The position numbers and the translations under genes were made by a program. Positions 54,604 to 64,000 of a stretch of DNA of 64,000 nt are shown piece after piece. Source of the stretch: Oscarella lobularis (Eukaryota > Porifera > Homoscleromorpha > Homosclerophorida > Oscarellidae); NCBI RefSeq assembly GCF_947507565.1, contig NC_089190.1, positions 372,001 through 436,000 on the forward strand. The letters are read 5' to 3'. Below the pieces are notes generated by a model. It was not told the origin of the DNA. It did no database searches and was given only the letters and a program-made list of their open reading frames with translations. The stretch's first letter is position 1; each line of letters begins with the position of its first letter.

Positions 54604-56858
54604 CGAAACCACTGTCAGCGACGAAGCACAGACAGAAAGCAATCATTTATGCAAACTTGTGTAGTCTGCAGGACTTACCGGTCAGTTGACCGCCCAGATC
54701 GCCTGCAATCTTTGTACACGCTCCAGTTGTGCAGCCGCGCGTCTCCTAAATTTATCATGAAATGACTAAACGGCATTAAGTGGGCCAGTACCTTGGACGA
54801 AACTCCAAGTTGCAGAATCAGTTTGCTAGCTTCGTCCGCTAGCAACGCCGCTACAACAATAAAGCACAATAAAAAATCAAATATATACTCGTGTAGATTG
54901 AAAGACGTAATACCCAACTCGTCCGATTGGACCGCCGCTACAAGCGCACAGCACAAAGAAAAGAAAAAAATCTTTTGTTATATTAAACACGTATTAATCA
55001 GCAGGACGGTGCCTCCTTCGGTCGACAAGGAGGGATGTTTAGCGTCAAAAGTTAATCTCTGCGCACGTTTACTTTATTAGAGCAAATTCTCTGCCTTAGG
55101 TGAAAACATTCTACGCCCATGTCCAGGAAAATATTTACCAGAGCCTAAGAAGATATTTAACTGTAGATATCAAGAGCACGACCAGTAGTAGAATATGCAT
55201 TTCGAATTATGGCTTCTCAATTTCCTATCTTCATACGTACATAGCGTCTCCAGATAAGCCTCATTAATTACCCAAGCTAACTGCACTTTCCATAACTATC
55301 TTAAAATATCTGATCAAGAATTATCACCTTAAAATGATCTATATTGTCTGCCCAATTCTATTGAGCATGAAGATGAAAGAGGAAACATGGGTGCGGGCGA
55401 TTGGAGGAGCAGACGAATCCAGCAATTTATCTCACGGTATCCGCCTGGGAGGCAACCAACAGAAATCATTTCAGCACATATTTAGCGCAGCAACTGGAGC
55501 CTGGCAAGATGTTCAAGTACGTCTACCGTAAAGAGCCAATGACACTAAGTACTTACTTTATAGGCACAGATTAATGTAATATGCTATAATAAGCTTGTAC
55601 TAATGAAAAAACTAATTTTCATAACAGTGAATATGATAGAGTACCTCTTGAATACGTATTTTTTAAGGATCTTCTTTCTTAGATTGAATCTTCTGAATAA
55701 TTTCGAGGTCGACCTCGTTTCTGCCTGATTGCTTTCCTCTGCATATACAATCCAATTATAATTTCTTGGCTTTAATTAACCGGATGGTACTCTACTTCAT
55801 CTTTCTTCTTCCCTAGTCCCTTCATCGACCCTTGTTCTCTCATCCTCAACTTCATCTTCTTGGTTCTCTCCCTGTTTTTCTTCTCCGCCGTCATCAGTCC
55901 TCTTGTCTCTTTCTGCCTCCTCTGCAAGGTTTTCGAATAAATAACTATCTATCTGACGTTCTACGAAACAAGGTACTAATTAAAATTACAATTTTTCTAA
56001 TCGACGTCAATACCCTCTGTGACTAACAGTCTCTAAAGAGCAACACGCGCTCGTGATACGCCCACTGTCTTAGGTCGTCTCGCTTTCCTCCGGTTTGCCT
56101 TTTCCGCTTCTTCGATTCCTTTGCTAACCGTTTTCTCAAAGCCCTTCACCTCTTCTCGCATTCTTCAACTAAAATTTACGACTCTCGTGAGAAAAAACTG
56201 CCTAGTTGAGAAAGTATACTAACTCACAATGCACAGCTCGTCTGAAACTTCCGTCCTAGCATTCTCTATTTTTGTCGATATGTAAGAAAAGCAATCGATT
56301 TCCTGTAAAGGCCGGGATGTTTTCTGACAAGCTCAATGAAATGTTCGTCGCTCATATCTGTCCTTAACTTTCTTCTTTGAGCGCCGAAAATAGACCCATC
56401 TTCTGTATTCCTTACGTCAACGTTGCACTGCGTTACGTTACGTCACTGAGGGAATGGGTAATGTCACGTGAGCAGAACAGAAGAGAAATAGGACCGGCTA
56501 ATATTGTTCAAATGGGACGACGAAAAGGTCCGACAAATGGCCTTCCAGTAAAAAATTAGTACCGGAAGGATCGCCGGAAAAGGTTGTGGTCAACAACTTA
56601 AACTGCTTATATTTTTACAGCAGGTGCTAAGCTACTATGAGAAAAGGCTCGAAAAATAAACTGAAAAACAAACTTTTGAAATTATGAATAAGATCATTCC
56701 ACACTTTAATCCTTGTTTTACTATTAATGTGAGATGTCCTTGTAAAGTAGACTCTGTAATTACATCTCGCCATCTGCAATACCAATTATTCTAGAACGCA
56801 AAACTAAGTTTATTCTTTACACTAGGTTACCGAGACTTGGTCCGTGCACCTTTCAGTC
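54604..56858. other. Gene-poor DNA
   Basis: Several short frames, the longest a 93-codon minus frame at 54675-54956 with a hydrophobic run (IFDFLLCFIVVAALLA) that could be a membrane segment, none recognisable. No repeats of note. Confidence 0.35.
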
Positions 56859-57225
56859 ATTTTGTATTTCGTATTTTGTATTTCATATCTTGAATTTAAT
56901 ACTAGTATTTTGTACTTCGCATTCTAAAATTTGTATTTCGTATTCTGTATTTTGTATTTCTTATAAGTATTTTCTTTTTTTTGCATTCTATGCTTCATAC
57001 TCTGTATTTAGTATTCTGTATATCGTATTTCGCATTCTAAAATTGGTATTTCCTATTTACTATTTTGTATCTCGTGTTTCGTTTTTTGTATATCGTATTT
57101 CGTATTTTTTATATGCATTTTTGTTCTTCGTCAAGTTTTTCATATTTCATATTCTGTATATTGTTCTTAGTATTTCGTGTTTCGTACTTGGTGCTTCTTA
57201 TTTCTTACGTCGTATTTTGTAAAAT
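56858..57225. repeat. Degenerate TATTTYGTATTTTG repeat
   Basis: About 360 bp made of TATTTTGTATTTCGTATTC-like words, a low-complexity array that gives artificial Phe/Tyr/Ser-rich frames. Confidence 0.85.
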
Positions 57226-57497
57226 GTGTCACCGCCATCACCATCTATCTCAGAAAATTACATAAATCAGTTGGTCAGGCAGTGAAGATTAGTTTTTATT
57301 GCATGCAAGATCAGCGTTTACTACGCAACTCAGGCAGTAGTATGACGCTATTACAGAAAACCCTCAGAACAACGAGAAGACCATCTACTACGCAACACAA
57401 GCAGTAGTAGGTTTCCGTCCCCACGAGAAAAAACAAAATCCTGTTCATCGATGGTGGTTCCTGCAACAAGAACGGCAGGCGCTGCCATAACGACCTG

Positions 57498-58247
57498 TCA
57501 TCCAGAAGACGACCTCTCTTCAGTGACTTGAAAGTCACTCCTCACTTTGGAGAAGAACTCTTCAAGGCCACGAATGTCAGTTTTTGCCAGGGCTCGGCCG
57601 GTGCGACAGTTTGTGCAGTCCTTTACTTCATCATTGCCGAACCAAGCTGCGACGAAGGTTTCGCATTCTGTAATCGCTTGGCAGCATAAAGCAACCATTT
57701 GTGATTCATCGAGAGACTTTTTGAGGCAAATGCGGCAGGGAAATGAATTCTGTACAGCGGTCTTCATAGATGCTGGAATAATTTCAGCAGACGGTGTCAT
57801 GCACCTGGTGACCTTGGCATTAATGTCGTCTACCTTCTTCTCGATGCCAAGCAGAATAAGGGTGTCAGGTGCACCAGCGGCTTGTTTCTCTTTAAGTTTA
57901 GTGTCATGCAGCTTCTGGTCGACGGTTTCCTCGCTGGGCGACGACAAAAGAACTGTCACAAGCTTCTCATTTTCTGGAATGGCATAGATATGTCTGGAAG
58001 GCTGTGCCCCAAATCCCATTCATAGAAAGAAAATATAAATAATTAATAAATTATGTTGAAAACTAAACGCCTTAATTAGGTTATTATAAATACCTCGAGT
58101 TCCCCTCATGTCCTTTATCTCCATTCCGTCGAGATATACAAGTGCCCATCTCCTTTTCCCATCTGATTCGTCACAGCTTCGACAATGTACGGCTGATTTG
58201 CCTTTTTTCTCTAATCGGTACAGTGCACTCACGCATGAATGTCCCAC
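57498..58247 (-). CDS. RING-like zinc finger protein, two exons
   Basis: Exon one (58247-58094) begins MGHSCVSALYRLEKKGKSAV and has a C-x-x-C pair (HCRSCDE). A donor GTATTT follows. The main exon (to 57498) has PSRHIYAIPENEKLVTVLL, a helical middle, and near its end a RING-like cluster: CRICLKKSLDESQMV, LCCQAITECETFVAAWFGND, then CTNCRTGRALAK and GLEEFFSKV. The spacing follows a family of uncharacterised RING-like proteins found in many copies in fish and cnidarians. The large exon is open for 173 codons. The phase at the splice joint is off by one with the acceptor I prefer (GGGGCACAG), so the joint is uncertain. It may act as a ubiquitin ligase, by inference. Confidence 0.6.
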
Positions 58248-58289
58248 GCGCGCGCACGTGACCCTCCCCCGGACTTAGCCGCGAAATTT

Positions 58290-58345
58290 AAAATGAGTAG
58301 TAGTTACTATCGTTTTGCGTTAGCGAAACGATAGTACACTCATTT
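58290..58345. repeat. Imperfect 55-bp palindrome
   Basis: TACTATCGTTTTGCG and GCGAAACGATAGTA form the stem around TTA; outer parts ATGAGT and ACTCAT also pair. It lies just upstream of the RING-like gene. Confidence 0.75.
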
Positions 58346-58349
58346 CTCT

Positions 58350-58960
58350 AAGATGTGTTCGAAGGATTAGTCGATCGCATGCATAGTGATCGAGCTGTCC
58401 TTCACCTAACCCAAAAGTATGTTTTGTCGTTTCCTGGCGATGTTCATTGAGCAACTTAGCTACTTCTTTCCTCAAAACGCACCGGCCTAAAATTTATTAG
58501 CATTAGTGAAAACGATTTTTAATGTATTTTTTCGTTTGTCTGCAATTAGGTCTGAAGTATCGTTGCTAAGAGCGTTTCTTAGAGCCTAAGCTACAAATCG
58601 CGAATCTCCGCCCTCGCGAAACGAAATAAATTTAATTGGCATTGGTCGAAGCGATTTCCAATCTTTCGCTTTGTTTATAAGTTATTCGTTGTCATGGGCG
58701 TGGCTGGTACGCGCGCAAGGTCTCCACACCAGAAAAGACAGTAAAACGCACTTTACACTTTAGTTTGGTACTGCCCGTTTCTTTTCGAATCCTATACTAA
58801 ATAAATCCGCCCGGTATTAAAAGGAAAACAAAAAATCAGTCTCGAGCTAGTGTTAACGCGCTAGGGCGTGACCAAGGAAACCTAACGGTCGCGTACGCTA
58901 CTAGCTAATCAGGGTACTGCACGTGACCCCTATGTACGCCCTTCGTCGAAGGCCTACGTG
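58350..58960. other. No recognised gene
   Basis: Non-coding sequence upstream of the RING-like gene, including a CpG-rich patch near 58840-58910. No further structure supported. Confidence 0.35.
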
Positions 58961-58965
58961 CCCTA

Positions 58966-59004
58966 CATCATTGGAATGCTACGGGATAGAGGATTCCAAT
59001 GATG
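58966..59004. repeat. Hairpin, 12-bp perfect stem
   Basis: CATCATTGGAAT (58966-58977) pairs with ATTCCAATGATG (58993-59004) with a 15-base loop. No T-tract follows. Confidence 0.8.
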
Positions 59005-59261
59005 TCATTGGCGATGACGCGCGACTAACGACGCGGACGCTAGCGCGCTTTAAAGACAGTCGCTTTTTGCGTGGTACCCATAGTTGATTGCCCGTTTTTG
59101 TGCCGCTGCCGCTTCTCACTCTCCCATGAAAGATTTTAATTCGGCGAGTGTGACTGTCGACCGGACGTTCTTTTCCCTTCCTTGAATGGGACCACGATCG
59201 CTTTCTTGGGTACATGTGCCCACCACCGAACGATGTTCCAGTATGACTGCCTTTATATATA

Positions 59262-59385
59262 ATTAACGTTGCACGTTGCACTTGCACGTTGCATGTTGCA
59301 CGTTTCGCGTTGCACGTTGCACGTTGCATGTTGCACATTCAACGTTGCACAGTCAACGTTGTACGTTGCATGGTGCACGATAAAC
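59262..59385. repeat. GTTGCAC minisatellite
   Basis: Seven-base words GTTGCAC/GTTGCAT repeat about 14 times with slight changes. Confidence 0.85.
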
Positions 59386-60503
59386 ATAGCATGCAATAAT
59401 TATCGTCTTATACAGTAAAGTGCTTCCTTGTCTCAAAATTCCTTAGTTACCCGTGATTTTCCATCCCTCAATGGTTTCGCGACTAAGCTGCCTGGCTTTC
59501 TGTTCAGCCTTCGGCAGGCCTTCTGTCTCTTGTTCCCACTGCAATATGCGTTCAAGGAAGACGTCCTTCAGCCACTAAACAAAAGGGGTTTAACCCTTTC
59601 GCTTTAAAAAATGAAAATGTTTTAAAAAATAAGGATTGTTTTTTCATTTGCTCACGGCAAGTCTGTTGTCTGATGCGCTTTGATATGGTTTTCTGGCAGC
59701 TTTCTTTTCAAAGTGGGACCGGGAGTTGAGGCAGTCAAATGCCTTGTCGAAAGACCTGATAAACTCTACAGTGCCTTCGGACTCTTCGATACGGTACATC
59801 TCCATTGCATTGGCTACGGACGAACTTAGAACCTTGGAAATTACAAAGCGTTGTCATCAGGCATTACTACCACACTGCAATTACCTGCGCCGCTAGGTCA
59901 ACTCTCATACGAGAATACGACGTCAGTTCGACGTGTTCAAGTGAAAGTTTTGGCAAGATCGACAAGCGGCGACGCTTTGCATCATTTCTAACAACGTCAT
60001 GGAGATACTTCACGTGGGCCCAAAGTATTTTTTGCCCTCAAACTGAAAAATGTTTTGAGCCAATATATGATTTCAAACAATAGGGCATGCTGCTTACCTG
60101 CATGCATCTAGACGGATTGCCAACAAATGAATAAGGAAAACAGTTTCTCGTTGTTTTCACAAGGTGGGGACCGTCACAAATAAAATACAGCCAACGTTGT
60201 TCCTGACTGTAGCGATTGACGACTTTGTGAGTTGGTGTTCTTGCCTCGTCACTCTCATGAAGCCTATAAAAGCGCCTGTTGCTTGCCGCGCCGTCGCATG
60301 TTACTGCTAATACCTCAAACTCACAGGCTTCTAACTGACGAACGGCTTCTCAAAATATGTGGTATAGATAACTGGCCGAGATTCCGGTGGTCGGAAAATG
60401 TGCGTACGGAAAGCGGAGACTGGTACAGTTGATTTCAAGTTGCTTGAGACTGAGCGAGGGCTAGAAGAACCGGAAGTGTGTTCACGAGCGCGCGTTATCT
60501 AAA

Positions 60504-61479
60504 ATGGAGAACCAAACTACTCGTTTCGTTTTAGTGCCCAGCACCGCCACGTTTGGTGCGAAAGATTGTCCACAGGGTATCTTGCGCCCCGTTTCGCTCA
60601 GTGTTCGCTCAGGAGACGTTGATGGAGCTTCGGCGTCGATGGCAGGGATCGCAGGACAGGCTCAACTGCCAGCAACGTACGGCATTAGAGTCAAAATATT
60701 TCGCCAAGGCAGTCGCAGTAGCAAAACTTTTTTCGGAAGTTTGATCCTAATGGAGTGAAGAGCGTCACCGACCTTGAAAGTATCTTGAAGAAAAGTTTGA
60801 GTCGGAAATCGGGACCATCTATAGCTCCTGTGCTGAAATTGGCTACATGAGAGGAGGAACGAAGGTCAGTTTTCGAGGCCGGGAGGATTTGTTGCAGGTG
60901 CTAAAGAACCTTCGAGAAGGCAGCGATCTAACGCTGTGGATTAGCGTTACTTCAAGTCAGGCTGAGGACGATGAAAGTCACGACAGCGATGAAGATTCAA
61001 TTGCAACAAAAGGAAAAGAAAAAAAGAGACGCCGGCTGGACCCAAATGCATCAAAGGATAATCGAATCCATAAGCTAATGCAGCAGCTGCGCGACATCCA
61101 TGAAAATAAGTATGCATCTGTTCAATACAGACTTTGGGCGGAAATGTCAGATATTGGTTCACATGATTCGTTGAGCGAGCCACCAAACGTACCAATGTTT
61201 AGTGGTGAAAGGAAAACACGTGCTTCGCATAAGAACGAATCTCTCACTGTCTCTGACATTGGCACGGCTATTGCCTCCGTTATTTCTGGTGCCAACTCGA
61301 TCAACCATGCATCAGCCGTTGCGACCTCGGCCCTATGTCCTTCTCAAAAAGCTGAAGTTCGAAGAAGGTACATAAGCAAAATGAAAGATTTGCACAGCCT
61401 TTTGCAGCTTGGCGCTATTAGCCAAGATGAGTACGACTCGCAGAAAAAGAAAATACTTGGAACTTTGGATGATCTCTAA
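60504..61479 (+). pseudogene. Accessory gene of the mariner-like element, PB1-like
   Basis: ATG 60504. The N-terminus is MENQTTRFVLVPSTATFG. A PB1-like segment follows: YGIRVKIFRQGSRSSKTF, then in the next frame FDPNGVKSVTDLES, then in the third KVSFRGREDLLQVLKNLREG and LTLWISV. The middle is acidic and then basic (KGKEKKRRRLDPNA, a likely nuclear signal). The C-terminal helical domain has CPSQKAEVRRRYISKMKDLH and LGAISQDEYDSQKKKILGTL. Two single-base slips (a T-run near 60730 and one near 60790) break the frame, so this copy is probably inactive, unless they are sequencing errors. The C-terminal domain pattern is one I associate with multicopy sponge proteins. It ends 149 bp from the transposase stop, tail to tail. 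Confidence 0.6.
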
Positions 61480-61628
61480 AGTTTGAACTTTAAGCAGTAA
61501 GTATTTTTGTTTTGCAAAGTTTGCTAGTTAGGTTTGTTTTTCGTTCTGAAGTTTAAACAGTTTCTCTGCGTTCTGAAACGGTTTCTTTGACTTTAAACAT
61601 TCTTGACTTGTTTATTTAATTGATAAGG

Positions 61629-62606
61629 CTAAGGATATCCAGCATGACTAATGTAATTAGCACAGTCAGCAATCTTCACGGTATTGAATGCTGCAGCAAC
61701 GGCTTCTCGCTCTGACATCTCGTCTGGAACGTTTTCATTGTCTCTTTCAATAGCGTAATTTACTTCGGAGAAGACTTCTTCAATTGGGTTCAGGTCGGGG
61801 CTGTATGGCGGTAGAAAACGAATTACGACGCCCACTCCTTCAAGCAAATCGATCATTTCGGGTACGTGGTGAATGGATGCGTTGTCCATTATAATCACGC
61901 TGTTGGGGTTAGAACCATTGAATGGCAGCAGATGTGGCAGCAGCGCCCGCATGAGAAATAAAGCAAAGGTTTTTCCAGTTACACTGTCATCGAAGAGTTC
62001 GAAATCAATAATTCCTTGGGCAGACATTGCAGCTATCGCGTTGATTCTTTTTCCTCTTGTTAGATTTTGTGTTTCTATGGCAGGCAACCCTGCTATTGAA
62101 TATCCGAATCGCCTCCTAGAATCTCTGCAGTCAAACCCCATTTCATCAATAAAAATGAATATGTTGCGCTTGTACACGCCTCCATCAAGCATAGTCGTAG
62201 CTCGGAAATTCTCCCGTAATTCTTCGGACCTTTGCTTGGCCACTCGCTTGATTTTCTTCCGAGTCAAACCCAGCCGTCGAATTGTTCTACTAATTGTGGC
62301 CACACTTGTTTGCCTACCCGTATGGTCTCGAACGGCTTCCTGTAGTTCGCTCAGGTAGGTGCTCGGTTTTTCCAGACAAGTTTGGAGGAGGAAAAAAAGT
62401 TCATGCTGATGAAGGCTTTGCTTTGGTCCTCGTCTTTGCAGCCAATTTCGCACGTCGCCCGTTCTTGAAAGGAGGCGAATGTACCTCCAAATCGATGCCT
62501 TACTAATGTACAGTTGTTCCGATATGCTTTCGACAGTTTTTCTTTGATGCAGATACATCCAAACAGCACGCCAGCGAAGTTCTTGAGGAAGTGGACGCGG
62601 CATCAC
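61629..62606 (-). CDS. Mariner/IS630-like transposase, intact, DD34E
   Basis: A single uninterrupted exon of 325 codons. The N-terminal paired-type DNA-binding part has two helix-turn-helix units (LRWRAVWMYLHQRKTVESIS and KASIWRYIRLL, then VATISRTIRRLGLTRKK). The catalytic domain has IFIDEMGFDCRDS (first Asp), VIIMDNASIHHV (second Asp) and SPDLNPIEEVFSEV (Glu). Thirty-four residues lie between the second Asp and the Glu, giving DD34E. The length is normal for the family (about 320-350). No lesion is visible, so this is the best candidate for an active enzyme in the window. It should bind the 46-bp-range ends and insert at TA. Confidence 0.9.
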   Translation of the reverse strand: MMPRPLPQELRWRAVWMYLHQRKTVESISEQLYISKASIWRYIRLLSRTGDVRNWLQRRGPKQSLHQHELFFLLQTCLEKPSTYLSELQEAVRDHTGRQTSVATISRTIRRLGLTRKKIKRVAKQRSEELRENFRATTMLDGGVYKRNIFIFIDEMGFDCRDSRRRFGYSIAGLPAIETQNLTRGKRINAIAAMSAQGIIDFELFDDSVTGKTFALFLMRALLPHLLPFNGSNPNSVIIMDNASIHHVPEMIDLLEGVGVVIRFLPPYSPDLNPIEEVFSEVNYAIERDNENVPDEMSEREAVAAAFNTVKIADCANYISHAGYP

Positions 62607-63479
62607 GTTTGAAAAGCACGCTTACGCTGATTCGTGTTTTCCTACGCATGCGCAGTATAGCCCACATCGGTTCTGCTGACTTCGCTTCACTCTCAAGCAA
62701 CTTGAAATCAACTGTAACAAGCCCACGCACATAGAGTACGAGCATGTGCGTAGCAACATGCACAGGATATGGCGCTTTTCTGGATCCGCTGAGAGATGCC
62801 TCAATATCCGACAAGCGGTTATTGACATCGTCGACATTTACGACGCCAACCAAGTGTCCAGGTTTCTTTATCATAGACGAGGTCCTCTCAGATCTTCATC
62901 TCGTCTAATGATAGAACGATTTGCCTTTGGAACTTCGAAAGCGTTTCGATCTTTGCCTCGGACATCAGCTGCCTGTTGGTGGAGGAGTTGAATCCAGAGA
63001 CGGACGGGAAGACGTGAATGTAGTCCCGCAGAGTACGTTCGCTTAGCATTGTCATAACGCCGGCAGAGCAAAGGGCGTGGTACGCTGCGGACGACAGCAT
63101 GCGCAGGTGGAGAGCCCACTTTATCATCTTCGGATGCCATCGCATCCCTGTCGCGCCTTTCGCCATGGCAGCTTTTCGTTGCTGCTTCCAAAACAAACGT
63201 CTAATAAAAGAACAATAGCCTATATGGCTATTGAAGTATCCCTCCTCGGTACTACACTACCTGAATAAACCAGTGGGGTACTCTGACTCGATCTCCTGTG
63301 TATTCTCTTCGACGACTTTGAAAAGTTTGGTGTGTATCTCGGCATCGACAGAGATTCCTTCGCGAGATGCAGATTCCTCGATGCGAGTGACCAGACGTGA
63401 AATGCCGGCGGAAGTGACTTTTTTGACGTTGCAAGGAGACTAAGCTTTAATTTTCTCTGAGGCGTAGTCATGCTGTGAT

Positions 63480-64000
63480 TAGGTGCGTACTTCGACCGGA
63501 CCTAAGCAACTACAACAGCCTGACGCCGATTGTATTGCCGACGGAGACACTCCCTGTGACGGAGGCAGGCCACGCATTGACAGCAAACGCAATTTGCAGG
63601 AAGTACTCCGGATAGTTGGCCGGAAATGTTGTAAGGGAATAGAGTCGTCCACAATTGCTACCAGGCTTGCTCTATCCTTGCCAAGAAAGTTTCCGGATTT
63701 TGACAGGGCGACTAATCGTTTGTCGTGGTTTCCTATCAAGAAGACGGTGGTTCAGTTCATTTAATTACTGGAGTATTAATTACCAGGGCAAACGTGGAGC
63801 TTCTCCATTGCTTCAATGATAGCATTCGTGTTATGCACCGGCACGGAAGAAAGAGCACTACACAAGGCGCCGTCAACTTTGCGCCGCCCAACGTAGACAG
63901 AAATTGCTGGTGGCTCGCTCTCTTTCTTGATACTGTAGAGCAGCCTTGTGGGAGGACACGACGTCGAAGATTGAAGAACGACCCGTGAAAGAAGTGTATA
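63480..64000. other. Upstream part of the P-element gene or flanking DNA
   Basis: Open frames on both strands. A minus frame near 63900-63780 with ISVYVGRRKVDGALC and NAIIEAMEKLHVC could be an upstream exon of the P-element gene. Unproven. Confidence 0.25.

Larger units (their letters stand above)
60424..62716. mobile_element. Two-gene mariner/IS630-like transposon inserted at TA
   Basis: TIRs start at 60426 and end at 62714: CAGTTGATTTCAAGTTGCTT on the left and the same inverted on the right, continuing GAGACTGAGCGAGG versus GAGAGTGAAGCGAAG. TA lies at 60424-60425 and 62715-62716. With the element and one TA removed, the P-element frame reads YVRGL directly into VTSLRFPYAHF, so the target site is confirmed. 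It carries an intact minus-strand transposase and a convergent plus-strand gene of unknown function. Confidence 0.9.
59447..63475 (-). pseudogene. P-element/THAP9-like transposase, split by a mariner-like element
   Basis: Minus-strand order: 63420-63250, with VTRIEESASREGISVDAEIH and NTQEIESEYPTG; 63196-62885, with FWKQQRKAAMAKG, MRWHPKMIKWALHL and LSERTLRDYIHVF and ending LSLDEMKI; a frame change; 62850-62717, with VGVVNVDDVNNRLSD and HMLVLYVRGL. The mariner-like insert follows. 60423-60098 continues LVTSLRFPYAHF, one TGA at an expected Trp, EVLAVTCDGAASNRRFY (catalytic Asp) and FICDGPHLVKTTRNCF. 60042-59886 ends MRVDLAAQ. 59848 onward has LSSSVANAMEMYRIEE and KAFDCLNSRS. 59575-59447 ends QLSRETIEGWKITGN. 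P-element enzymes use GTP and move DNA by cut and paste. The insertion, the TGA and frame changes make it inactive. The THAP finger was not found. Confidence 0.8.

Noticed and set aside
56890-57222. 110-codon Phe/Tyr-rich plus frame resembling a membrane protein
   Set aside because: Entirely made of the TATTTYGTATTTTG low-complexity array.
63483-63764. 93-codon plus-strand frame
   Set aside because: No motif, and the minus strand is open here as well; not enough to call a gene.

Overview
The window looks like animal (metazoan) nuclear DNA. Introns are short (about 48-65 bp) with GT-AG borders, there are no bacterial operons, and almost all recognisable protein sequence belongs to transposable elements or to gene families that have multiplied in early-branching animals (DUF6589-like, RecQ-like helicases, THAP/P-element transposases, HIRAN, BEN, G2E3-like HECT ligases). 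A sponge is the best guess. This is an inference from gene content and intron size, not proof. I recognised no tRNA, rRNA or CRISPR array.

Layout. 1-5 kb: end of a DUF6589-like gene, meeting tail-to-tail a 5'-truncated RecQ-like helicase, then a decayed IS630/Tc1-like transposase. 5-12 kb: a pogo-type MITE, a broken DUF7869-like gene split by another MITE, a DIRS-like reverse transcriptase fragment, a pogo transposase pseudogene, a 473-bp fold-back element and a gypsy Gag fragment. 12-18 kb: a MULE-type transposon (13185-17243, 8-bp target duplication) carrying a transposase and an OTU-protease relic, flanked by two inverted GD-coding low-complexity arrays. 18-23.5 kb: two MITEs and a Tigger/CENPB transposon with a destroyed catalytic site.

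23.6-36.1 kb: a minus-strand HECT-type ubiquitin ligase pseudogene torn apart by nested insertions. A 3.3-kb DNA transposon with a HIRAN gene and a DDE endonuclease relic entered at a TA. A nearly intact Ty3/gypsy element (103-bp LTRs, 5-bp target duplication) then entered its right terminal repeat. A separate integrase-type element sits further into the HECT gene. An intron-sized gap holds an RG-rich gene and a convergent unknown gene. 36-44 kb: scattered transposase debris, repeats and AT-rich DNA. 44.2-48.2 kb: a minus-strand ABCA lipid-transporter pseudogene with a large intronic minisatellite. 49.0-54.5 kb: a complete-looking CACTA/EnSpm-like transposon with a tnp2-type transposase and a divergent BEN-domain gene. 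54.5-59 kb: gene-poor DNA and a RING-like gene. 59.4-63.5 kb: a P-element/THAP9-like transposase gene split by a two-gene mariner/IS630-like element whose transposase reading frame is intact.

The main theme is several DNA transposons that each seem to carry a second, non-transposase gene (BEN, OTU, HIRAN, a PB1-like protein). In three places the empty target site can be worked out from the host reading frame and a target-site duplication.
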